DNA from: Methanoregula boonei 6A8
GTDB taxonomy: Archaea > Halobacteriota > Methanomicrobia > Methanomicrobiales > Methanospirillaceae
Assembly (NCBI RefSeq): GCF_000017625.1
Contig: NC_009712.1
Coordinates: 372,001 to 436,000, forward strand
Direction: 5' to 3'
Length of the DNA stretch: 64,000 bases
The stretch's first letter is position 1. Each line of letters opens with the position of its first letter. Below the pieces are notes generated by a model. That model was not told the DNA's origin and searched no databases. It worked only from the letters and a program-made list of their open reading frames with translations. This document shows positions 40,868 to 48,235 of the stretch, in pieces. Made by a program: the position numbers and the translations under genes.

Positions 40868-41971
40868 ATGAAGCCGGTCTTTGCCCATGGCACCGGGGCC
40901 CCCGGAAACGAAGCCTCCCTTGAACCGATCATCCGCAAAACTTTCCTTTGGGCTGCCGACAACTGTTCGTGGCTCAGAAAGGATGATCTCGTGCTCATCA
41001 AGCCGGCGCTCAACTCTCCTGATCCCTATCCTGCAACCACGCATCCTCTTGCGGTCAGGGCTGTGGCCGGTCTTCTTCTTGAGCGGGGCGCCCGGGTCAT
41101 GATCGGCGACCAGTCCGGGATAGAGCATGTCCTCCACCATAAAAACGGGATCATACGCGGGAGTTCGCGGGCAAATTACACCTGTTCGGGCATGGGCGGG
41201 CTTGCGGACCCGTTTGTCGCATTCGAGGACGCAGGATGGGACAATGGATTTTTCCGGTACCGGTCCCCCCGGACTGCGTCATGGAAATCGGGATTTTTTA
41301 TCACAAAACAGGTACAGGAAGCAGATCACATTGTCTGCCTTCCCCGGGTCAGCACCCACAGCCAGGCCGGCGCCACTCTGGGCCTGAAATGCATGGTGGG
41401 GCTGCTACGGGAGGACAGCCGGATGGAGTTTCACGCAAACGGGCCGTTTAATGAATTTATCAAAAACGCGGCAAAGGGGAGCACGCTTGCGTCCCGCGAT
41501 GACGGTTCGGGAAAATTCCTGGAAAAGATCGTTGAGATCAGTGACGCGGTAAAGGACAAGCTCCGGGGCACGCTCTTTGTTGCCACAAAGCTGCAGGCCA
41601 CGTTTGGGCCGGACTGCTCTGCCATGAGAATGGGACCGTTCCGGCTGGGAAAGGCATATGTGGTCTCCCCCGATCCCGGGCTTGTCTTTGCCGGTTCTGA
41701 CCCGGTTGCCGTGGAGGCATTTGCCCTTGCATTCCTTAAGCACCATAAGGCAGGAGTCCCGTTCCTTCCGGCCGCGGCCGAGAAAATGCTCCTGTCCGGG
41801 AACCAGAATGTCAGTACCCTCCGGGAGGTCCCGGTCTGGTACCATCCCTGTATCCGGCATGCAGTAAAGATCGGCCTTGGCCGGCTGCCGGAACAGATCC
41901 TCTGGACGGATGTTCCCGATAGTTTGCAGGAGAGCCTGAACAATCTGCTGTTCCCGGGAACAACGGAGTAA
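40868..41971 (+). CDS. DUF362 family protein
   Basis: A 367-residue protein of the DUF362 (COG2006) family. Landmarks are LRKDDLVLIKPALN near 45, the GARVMIGDQSGIE block and FAGSDPVAVEAFALAFL near 277. The C-terminal 4Fe-4S ferredoxin domain that many relatives carry is missing. Members are linked to redox enzymes and cofactor biosynthesis, but no reaction is established. It lies between a Moco oxidoreductase and Fe-S proteins. The ATG follows a short A/T-poor gap without a clear ribosome site. Confidence 0.85.
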   Translation: MKPVFAHGTGAPGNEASLEPIIRKTFLWAADNCSWLRKDDLVLIKPALNSPDPYPATTHPLAVRAVAGLLLERGARVMIGDQSGIEHVLHHKNGIIRGSSRANYTCSGMGGLADPFVAFEDAGWDNGFFRYRSPRTASWKSGFFITKQVQEADHIVCLPRVSTHSQAGATLGLKCMVGLLREDSRMEFHANGPFNEFIKNAAKGSTLASRDDGSGKFLEKIVEISDAVKDKLRGTLFVATKLQATFGPDCSAMRMGPFRLGKAYVVSPDPGLVFAGSDPVAVEAFALAFLKHHKAGVPFLPAAAEKMLLSGNQNVSTLREVPVWYHPCIRHAVKIGLGRLPEQILWTDVPDSLQESLNNLLFPGTTE

Positions 41972-42068
41972 TCCCGGAACGGATCAACCGGCACCCGGGG
42001 TGTACCCTGCGGGCCCGTGACCCGGATTTTTTGCCCATGCCAAAAGGTTTTACGAAACTCCCGCACAA

Positions 42069-42956
42069 GTGGAAAGTACCGTGTCCCCTGAACCCCTCAA
42101 ACCCCAAAAGGACCCCGGCCCCGCAATCGAAGAGATTATCCGGGAGTTCTGCCGCAGTTCGCCGGAAAACGACCTGCTCTTTTCCGCATCCGAACCCATG
42201 TTCGATGAACCGCTGGTTGGTTTTTCTTCTGCAGCCGATCCCCTGTATGCATTTTTCAAAAAAGATATCGGCGATCCCTATACAACGCCAATCGATCATT
42301 TCAGGGCCGCTTTTTTGGACCGCACGATAACCGCAGAAGATCTTTCTGTCATCGCATGGGTCCTGCCGCTTACCCGGCAGACAAAAAACGACAACCGGAA
42401 GGAAACAGCCCAGCCCTCGGAACGCTGGGCACGGACCCGGCTTTTCGGGGAAAAGTTCAACGTGGCCCTTGCAAACTACGTGGCCGGCATACTGAACGCA
42501 CAGGGAACCGATGCCCTTGTCCCGTCGCTTTCCCCGGCAGCCAGAGCCGGGATTTCACAAAAATACGGGATGGCAACCTCCTGGTCGGAACGCCATGCAG
42601 CGTTTGTCTCGGGCCTTGGAACCTTTGGCCTCTGCGATGGTCTCATTACAAAGAAGGGGAAGGCCATGCGCTGCGGCTCGGTCATTGCACGCATCGCGGT
42701 ACCGCCTACACCCCGGCCCTACGCGGGCCACCACGACTGGTGCCTCTTTTATGCCAAAGGTACCTGCAAAGCATGCATCCAGCGGTGCCCGGCCGGGGCA
42801 CTTTCCAAACAGGGGCACGACAAGAACCGGTGCCGGGAGTACCTCTTCGGCGTCACAAAGCCGTACATCCTAGAAAAGTACAACATCGACATTTACGGGT
42901 GCGGGCTCTGCCAGACAAAAGTTCCCTGCGAGTCAAAAAACCCGGTAAAGAAATAA
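42069..42956 (+). CDS. QueG-like iron-sulfur protein
   Basis: A 295-residue protein related to epoxyqueuosine reductase and other corrinoid-linked 4Fe-4S proteins. The substrate domain has SGLGTFGLCDGLITKKGKAM, the counterpart of the QueG GxGxxGKN block. The C-terminal half has CKACIQRCPAGALS and GCGLCQTKVPCE, enough for two 4Fe-4S clusters. The N-terminal QueG domain is divergent, so queuosine synthesis is not certain. GTG 42069 is the apparent start; GTG 42081 is possible. The DUF2284 gene follows after 55 bases. Confidence 0.8.
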   Translation: MESTVSPEPLKPQKDPGPAIEEIIREFCRSSPENDLLFSASEPMFDEPLVGFSSAADPLYAFFKKDIGDPYTTPIDHFRAAFLDRTITAEDLSVIAWVLPLTRQTKNDNRKETAQPSERWARTRLFGEKFNVALANYVAGILNAQGTDALVPSLSPAARAGISQKYGMATSWSERHAAFVSGLGTFGLCDGLITKKGKAMRCGSVIARIAVPPTPRPYAGHHDWCLFYAKGTCKACIQRCPAGALSKQGHDKNRCREYLFGVTKPYILEKYNIDIYGCGLCQTKVPCESKNPVKK

Positions 42957-43011
42957 AGTGCCCGGAACACATACTCCTCTTAGCGAAAAAAACAGCGGGA
43001 ACGAAAACACC

Positions 43012-43650
43012 ATGAAAAACGCACAGGATAAACCTGCGGATTATGCATTTCTTGAAAAGGCTGCCCGCAATATCGGCGCTGCGGATGCGAAAATCATTGC
43101 CGCATCGGATATTGTTGTCGAAAACCGCGTATCCTTAAAGTGCCGGGCCGGCTGCATCAGTTACGGCAAAAAACTCACCTGCCCGCCGTATGTCCCGACC
43201 CCGGATGAGTTCAGGAAGATCCTTCTTGAGTACCATTCTGCCCTGCTCGTGAAATTTATCTCGCCGGCAGAAGCAGAACCCGACGTGATCTGCTCGATCT
43301 ATAAGTACTGGCTCGATCCCGCGGCCCCGGCCGATAAAAAAGAGCAGGCAGAAAAATTCTGGGCCGACCACCGCACCGGCACCGGTTCCTTTGCTCCTGC
43401 GATGCTTGAGCTGGAGCGTATCGCTTTTAATGCCGGCAACCCCTTTGCCCTTGCATTTGTGAACGGCTCATGCCGGCTCTGCGAGACCTGCAATACAAAA
43501 GGCGGCATCTGTATCCACCCCACACGGGCACGGATCCCGGAGCATGCGGTGGGCGTGAACATGGTTGCGACCGCAGAAAAGGCAGGTATGCCGATCCGGT
43601 TCCCGGTAGAGGGACACCCGGAGCTTATGGCGCTCCTGCTGATCGATTAA
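43012..43650 (+). CDS. DUF2284 metal-binding protein
   Basis: A 212-residue protein of the DUF2284 family. The Cys pattern is CRAGCISYGKKLTCPPYVPTP near 44-64 and CRLCETCNTKGGICIHP near 152-168, likely holding an Fe-S cluster or zinc. ATG 43012 is preferred to a GTG 54 bases upstream that lies right after the previous stop. Members occur beside redox enzymes in anaerobes; the function is unknown. Its 3' end overlaps the convergent HIT gene by 26 bases. Confidence 0.85.
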   Translation: MKNAQDKPADYAFLEKAARNIGAADAKIIAASDIVVENRVSLKCRAGCISYGKKLTCPPYVPTPDEFRKILLEYHSALLVKFISPAEAEPDVICSIYKYWLDPAAPADKKEQAEKFWADHRTGTGSFAPAMLELERIAFNAGNPFALAFVNGSCRLCETCNTKGGICIHPTRARIPEHAVGVNMVATAEKAGMPIRFPVEGHPELMALLLID

Positions 43651-44074
43651 ACGGGGTACTACCGGGGAGAAGGGTGACAGCCGGGGCCCTTTGCGGGTTT
43701 TTGGTCCCTGCAAGAGCCTTGCGGACCCCTCCTGCGGGATCCGGTACATCCCCGATATACCGGGGGATCAGGTGGCAGTGGCAGTGGCAGTGCAGTATAA
43801 CCTGGCCGGCCGCAAGTCCTTCATTTATGCCGATGGTGTACCCGTCAGGCACGAAGTTCTCCTCGATTACCTGTTTGCACGCTTCAATGAGTGCGATCAT
43901 TTCCCGGCGCTCTTCTTTTGTCATTGAAAAAAAGTACGGCGTGTGCCGGAACGGGAGGACGAGCAGATGTCCCTTGCTCGCCGGGAACCGGTCCCAGCGG
44001 GCGTAACAGAGATCGTTTCTTGCTACGATCTCTTCAGCAAGCGGATTGCAGAACGGGCACTGTGCGAGTTTCAT
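43625..44074 (-). CDS. HIT-family nucleotide hydrolase with an expanded His-Cys triad
   Basis: A 149-residue histidine-triad protein. A zinc-type CPFCN opens the protein, SKGHLLVLPFRH is the second family block and VILHCHCHCHLIPRY is the active site. The canonical HxHxHxx triad is present, but one extra His-Cys unit is inserted by a six-base tandem repeat, and every spacer residue is Cys where hydrophobic residues are usual. The C-terminal 35 residues are a variable tail. HIT proteins hydrolyse AMP-linked or diadenosine substrates. Confidence 0.88.
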   Translation of the reverse strand: MKLAQCPFCNPLAEEIVARNDLCYARWDRFPASKGHLLVLPFRHTPYFFSMTKEERREMIALIEACKQVIEENFVPDGYTIGINEGLAAGQVILHCHCHCHLIPRYIGDVPDPAGGVRKALAGTKNPQRAPAVTLLPGSTPFNRSAGAP

Positions 44075-44182
44075 AGGGACAGGCTCCGGATCCCCGGGAG
44101 GATTTTCCTAAAAGAACTCTCCCACAGGGCTCATCGTTCTTTTCATCATGACATGGGGGTTATTGTACCCCTCAAGCGGCAC

Positions 44183-44434
44183 TCAGTGCGCCGGGTCTTT
44201 CTTTTCCTCTCCTGCCCTCTCCTGCTCCCTGATCACTTCCACCATCACTGAAAAAACCACGGCTTCAAGCGCATCATCGCACCCGGCAAACGCCTCGCTC
44301 GAATGCATCTTTGCAAGGATGGCGAGCCGCTCGCCGTACTTCCGGTCCTCCGGCCTGAGTTTTCTGGCCCATTGCATCCACCGGGCCGAGATGAGGTTTG
44401 CGCCCTGGCGGACGCTCAAAAAACTCCGGCCCAT
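44183..44434 (-). CDS. small helical hypothetical protein, 83 aa
   Basis: The protein is mostly helical, with ARWMQWARKLRPEDRKYGERLAILAKM and a second helix DALEAVVFSVMVEVIREQE, and no Cys pairs beyond one. On the minus strand GGAGGTGG precedes ATG 44434, a good ribosome site. The composition is natural and the ribosome site supports a real gene. Family not recognised. Confidence 0.6.
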   Translation of the reverse strand: MGRSFLSVRQGANLISARWMQWARKLRPEDRKYGERLAILAKMHSSEAFAGCDDALEAVVFSVMVEVIREQERAGEEKKDPAH

Positions 44435-44770
44435 TTATTCCACCTCCCGTGCCTGCCGACCCCGCGGGTGTGGCCCGGAGACCGGGGACAAGGAACTGCG
44501 CAGGGCCTCATGCGAATCAAGGGATGTGATCACCGGCCGTTCCGGTGCCATTGTTGCACAAAAAACGCCCGGCAGCAGGTTTGTTCCGGTCTGGATTGCG
44601 GTCTGCATAGCACCGGATCCCTGCTGTACCCGAAAAGATAAGGATCCGGCCGTGCGGGGGGTGAAAGTGGCCGCGGTTCCGTGGTCCGCCGGACCGGCCG
44701 GCAGGAAGCGATCTGCGCATCTTGGGCAGGATTGCTCACCATAGCACCGGAAGACCGGACCTGGTGGGTG
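44435..44770. other. 336-bp gap without a recognisable gene
   Basis: Several open frames cross it on both strands but none has a ribosome site, conserved motif or plausible composition. No strong hairpin or TATA box stands out. Confidence 0.4.
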
Positions 44771-45757
44771 TCAGTGCTTGTGCATCAGGTACGCGGCAAG
44801 TACGACCAGGGCGGCAATCACCAGAAACCCGACAAAGACAAGAATGGTCCTTACCCAGATCTGGCGGTTGGTGAGCATCCCGCCGCCCACGGCTGCCTCG
44901 GGATCGGAAGGGAACTCCGAAAGATCGAGTTCGGCATAATGGTCCAGGTCTTTTTTCATGGCGCCCGCCGAGCGGTAGCGCTCATCGGGATCGCGGCGGA
45001 GCGCCTTGAGGATGACCGCTTCCACACCGGCCGGGATCTCCGGCCGGAACCGGCGGGGCGGGACCGGTGTGCCGGTCAGGTGCAGGTTCATGACCGCCAA
45101 CGGATTATCCCCTTCAAAAGGCAGCGCCCCGGCAAGCATCTCGTACACGATCATCCCGAGAGCATACACATCGGTACGCTCGTCGCCCCGTTTTCCCTGG
45201 ATCTGTTCGGGTGCCATGTAGTCCGGGGTCCCAAATGCATTGGATGCCCACCGCCAGGTAACCCGGCGGGATCCTTCAAGCAACGCGCTCCCGAAATCCA
45301 GGATATGGATCCTGCCATCCGGCCCGACAATGATATTCTCCGGCTTGAGGTCCCGGTGACAGACGCCATGCGCATGCAGGTAGTCTGTGGCCTCTGCAAG
45401 CTGGCCGGCAAAAGAGAGCCCCTCGTCAATGGGGAGCGGCGCTTTTTCGTTTAAGTAGTTACGAAGCGAGGGCCCTTCGATATATTCCATTACTAGGTAG
45501 ATCGAGTCTGCACCTTCGACAAAGCTGATCACTTTTGGGATCGCCGGGTGGGAGAGTTTCTGCCCGATGGCAACCTCGCGCCGGAACCGCTCGTAGGTGG
45601 CCTGGTCGCCAAGCAGGGATACGTCCGGGAACTTGAGGATCACCTGGCTTTTGTCCGGGGCGAGCGCCTTGTAGATCTGGCTGAATCCGCCCTGGCCAAG
45701 GAGGCCGATAATGGTGTAATCGCCGATCCGGTCACCTTCTTTGAGCATAGCCGGCAC
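44771..45757 (-). CDS. membrane-anchored eukaryotic-type Ser/Thr protein kinase
   Basis: A 328-residue Hanks-type kinase of PknB layout. Gly-rich loop LLGQGGFSQIYKA (19-31), ATP lysine in VILKFPD, catalytic loop HRDLKPENIIV, DFG in ILDFGSALL and GTPDYMAPEQ are all intact, so it should be active. A juxtamembrane stretch and one membrane helix near residues 300-324 end the protein with only a few residues outside; there is no sensor domain such as PASTA. It is the last gene of a cluster with three PII proteins and a PP2C phosphatase, its probable partners. Confidence 0.92.
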   Translation of the reverse strand: MPAMLKEGDRIGDYTIIGLLGQGGFSQIYKALAPDKSQVILKFPDVSLLGDQATYERFRREVAIGQKLSHPAIPKVISFVEGADSIYLVMEYIEGPSLRNYLNEKAPLPIDEGLSFAGQLAEATDYLHAHGVCHRDLKPENIIVGPDGRIHILDFGSALLEGSRRVTWRWASNAFGTPDYMAPEQIQGKRGDERTDVYALGMIVYEMLAGALPFEGDNPLAVMNLHLTGTPVPPRRFRPEIPAGVEAVILKALRRDPDERYRSAGAMKKDLDHYAELDLSEFPSDPEAAVGGGMLTNRQIWVRTILVFVGFLVIAALVVLAAYLMHKH

Positions 45758-45834
45758 CGCACCCTGTTTTCAAAAACCCCGTGCACTTCCCTTGTTTTAC
45801 CCGTTGGTTCCTGCCGCCTGCAGGCCCGGTCATG

Positions 45835-46164
45835 TTATCTCCAGACCTCGTCAGTCCGGACCTTTGCCATAAGATCGAGCGGCCAGACAAAGATCTTCCC
45901 GTCCCCGAAATTCCCCGTCCGTCCTGCAGACCGGATGATCGCCATGACGGGATCGACGTCCTCGTCTTTGACTGCCATCTGGATCATGATCTTGGGAAGG
46001 GTGTCCACTTCCACGGTTGCCCCCCGGTATTCGAGTGTGATGCCTTTCTGCTCTCCCCGGCCGGTGATCTCAATGATACTCATTGCCACAAACCCTTTTT
46101 CTTCAAGGGCTTTTTTTACGCTATCCAGTTTTTCTGACCGGATGATTGCCTGGACCATCTTCAT
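45835..46164 (-). CDS. PII-family signal protein (GlnB/GlnK-like)
   Basis: A 109-residue PII protein from ATG 46164 (MKMVQAIIRSEK); ATG 46173 would add three residues. Signature blocks are EITGRGEQKG, TLPKIMIQMAVKDEDVD and GRTGNFGDGKIFVWPL, covering the ATP/2-oxoglutarate site. The T-loop (ITLEYRGATVEVD) keeps the length but has no Tyr at the usual uridylylation position. There is no amt gene adjacent, which is unusual for GlnK. It lies 77 bases before the kinase gene. Confidence 0.88.
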   Translation of the reverse strand: MKMVQAIIRSEKLDSVKKALEEKGFVAMSIIEITGRGEQKGITLEYRGATVEVDTLPKIMIQMAVKDEDVDPVMAIIRSAGRTGNFGDGKIFVWPLDLMAKVRTDEVWR

Positions 46165-46378
46165 GAAAACCATCTTTTTTGTTTTTATTGCATTCTTGCC
46201 GTATTCTTTTCAAACCCACTGGTGATGCCGGGTAATATAATGCTACCTGCGTTTTCCTGCCGTACACGGGGCCCTTTTTCTTTTGCACCCCCGGTCATAT
46301 CCGGTTTTTCCGGGCGGGAGCATGCCGGCGCCGGTGCCGGGACAAAGCCCCGGACCATGGAGAGAACAGGGGCTACGA

Positions 46379-46819
46379 TCAGGCAAGTGCACTATCTCCC
46401 TGCTCCCCGTTTCTCACCCGGATTGCGCTGATCATGGGGCAGACAAAGATCTTCCCATCCCCGTGGCGACCGGTCTGGTTTGCGGCAACCAGGGTGTTGA
46501 TAATGGGTCGGACATCGGCGTCATGTGCCACGATGATAAGCATTCTCTGCGGCAGGAACCCGGCAGGCCCCGGCTTTGTTTTTGGCGGGGACGCGGGGAG
46601 GGTCGCACCTTTGGGAACCGGCAGCCCGTCCTGCCTCTCGTCCGGGGCCCTGAATGCAGCGGGCCGTTCCTCGCTCAGGCTCCGGGCCGGGCTCAATCCT
46701 TCGGGCATACCTCTTCCTGTCACGTGCAGGAAGGTGGCACCGTTTATGCCGAGACCTTTGAGCGCTGCCTTGGTCTCCTCCACATTCTCGCTCCTGATGA
46801 TCGCGATGATCTTTTTCAT
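46379..46819 (-). CDS. NifI2-like PII protein with a long Pro-rich T-loop
   Basis: A 146-residue PII homologue. KKIIAIIRSENVEETKAALKGLG starts the fold, and the C-terminal PQRMLIIVAHDADV, NQTGRHGDGKIFVCPM and RVRNGE are of NifI2 type. The T-loop is expanded to about 60 residues, rich in Pro and Arg/Lys (SPARSLSEERPAAFRAPDE and beyond), longer than in NifI2. No nif genes are in the window. It overlaps the NifI1-like gene by four bases, the same order as nifI1-nifI2. Confidence 0.85.
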   Translation of the reverse strand: MKKIIAIIRSENVEETKAALKGLGINGATFLHVTGRGMPEGLSPARSLSEERPAAFRAPDERQDGLPVPKGATLPASPPKTKPGPAGFLPQRMLIIVAHDADVRPIINTLVAANQTGRHGDGKIFVCPMISAIRVRNGEQGDSALA

Positions 46820-47196
46820 ACGGGAGGACCGGTGGTTGCCGGAAGACCCGGGCTTCTCTTTTTGTTTTCTGCAGTCCTTATCGTGTGCGCATCATCGACA
46901 TAGGTGACAAAGATCTTGCCGTCGCCAACCGCCCCGTGGCCCGGGTTCTCCTTCTGCCAGGTCTTTGCCACGGTGCTGATGATCCTGACCGCACGGGCCA
47001 CGTCGATATCGGGCAGGACGATCATGAGCATCTCTTTTGGGATCTCGGAATAGTTCACAAGGCCCGCCATTAACTCTGTCTCGGCACCGTGGCCGGTGAC
47101 ATTCATGCGTGTCATTGCCGAAATGCCGGTCTTTTCCAGTGCATCGATCACTCTTTGTGAATATTCGGGCCGGATTATGGCCCAGATCATCTTCAT
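46816..47196 (-). CDS. NifI1-like PII protein
   Basis: A 126-residue PII homologue starting MKMIWAIIRPEYSQRVIDAL, with MNVTGHGAETEL in place of the usual GRGxQ-type loop start, PKEMLMIVLPDIDV and GDGKIFVTYVDDAHTIRT. A C-terminal Lys/Pro-rich tail of about 15 residues extends past the normal end. It pairs with the NifI2-like protein, and NifI1/NifI2 form hetero-oligomers that switch nitrogenase in methanogens. Here the target is more likely the adjacent permease, kinase or phosphatase. It starts 36 bases after PP2C. Confidence 0.83.
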   Translation of the reverse strand: MKMIWAIIRPEYSQRVIDALEKTGISAMTRMNVTGHGAETELMAGLVNYSEIPKEMLMIVLPDIDVARAVRIISTVAKTWQKENPGHGAVGDGKIFVTYVDDAHTIRTAENKKRSPGLPATTGPPV

Positions 47197-47231
47197 GGGG
47201 TCATCATGCCTCCCTTAAACGGTCCGGCCGG

Positions 47232-48095
47232 TTATCCTTTCCCCAGAAGTGAGCGCCAGGAGAACGGGGACGCAGCCTGTTTTCCAACAACATCGATACG
47301 GAACATGATCGCCGTGATATTATCCGGGGCTCCCCCGGACAGGGCAAACCTGACCAGTTTTTCACATTCCCGGCTGATATCGGGCCCCTCAAGTGCGGCC
47401 CGGATCTCTTCTTCTTTTAATTCTGACCATAACCCGTCGCTGCAGAGCAGATAGGTATCACCCGGCATTGCCTGCTGCCGGAATACATCGGTCTTTAAGA
47501 ACGGATCACCCCCGACAGAACGGGTGAGCTGGTGCCGGCCCGGGTGCTCTGCGGCCTGTTCTGCGGAGATCAGGTGGAGCTGGAGCATGTCGCTTGCCAG
47601 GGTATGGTCCCGGCTCAGCACGTTTACCTGTCCCTCCCGCATGCGGTAGAGCCGGCAGTCGCCTACGTGGCCGCAGACAAGCGAATCGTTTTCCAACACA
47701 ACAAGGGTGATCGTTGTCTGCATCTTCTGGAAGAGTTCCGGGTCGGTCTGGGCAACACAGAAAATTTTCTGGTTTGCTTTCTGGATTGCACGTTCTATGG
47801 TGCGCTCTGCATTCCCGCCGTGCCACGAGTGGATCTCCTCTTTTATGGCCTTGATTGCCATCCTGCTTGCAACCGCACCGCCCCGGTGCCCTCCAAGGCC
47901 GTCGGCCACGACAAAGACATACCGTGAGGCCGACTCGGTGCCGGTTGTTCCTTCGACTACATGGGTAACCCAGTGCGCATCCTCGTTCTGCGATCGCGTC
48001 AGGCCCTGATGGGTGATAGCCCTCCAGGTAACGATTACACCGACAAGATGGTTCGGTACTTTTCCTGCAGGTTCAGTTGTGCCAGTCTCTCCCAA
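47232..48095 (-). CDS. PP2C-family Ser/Thr protein phosphatase
   Basis: A 287-residue PPM phosphatase. Metal-binding motifs are present in order: LTRSQNEDA, FVVADGLGGHRGG, then GHVGDCRLY, LCSDGLWSEL and GGAPDNITAI. The catalytic Asp residues are all intact. No ATG fits; TTG 48095 with a weak GGCGGG upstream is the probable start. There is no regulatory domain. It should reverse the phosphorylation made by the kinase at 44771. Confidence 0.9.
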   Translation of the reverse strand: MGETGTTEPAGKVPNHLVGVIVTWRAITHQGLTRSQNEDAHWVTHVVEGTTGTESASRYVFVVADGLGGHRGGAVASRMAIKAIKEEIHSWHGGNAERTIERAIQKANQKIFCVAQTDPELFQKMQTTITLVVLENDSLVCGHVGDCRLYRMREGQVNVLSRDHTLASDMLQLHLISAEQAAEHPGRHQLTRSVGGDPFLKTDVFRQQAMPGDTYLLCSDGLWSELKEEEIRAALEGPDISRECEKLVRFALSGGAPDNITAIMFRIDVVGKQAASPFSWRSLLGKG

Positions 48096-48235
48096 AATGC
48101 CCGCCGCCTTTAACGATAAAAAGGTAAGAATGCCGGGATCCGCAGGGCTGCTGCGGAACGATTCATTCCCGGATCCACTTTTCCTTTGTCTGCCTCCCGG
48201 CTGTTCCTGTGCTGTTCATCATACTCTCCGAAAGA

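Noticed and set aside
42356-43015. 219-codon frame inside the QueG-like gene
   Set aside because: Shadow of a real gene with two Fe-S motifs in the other frame; composition is Arg/Pro/Gly-rich.
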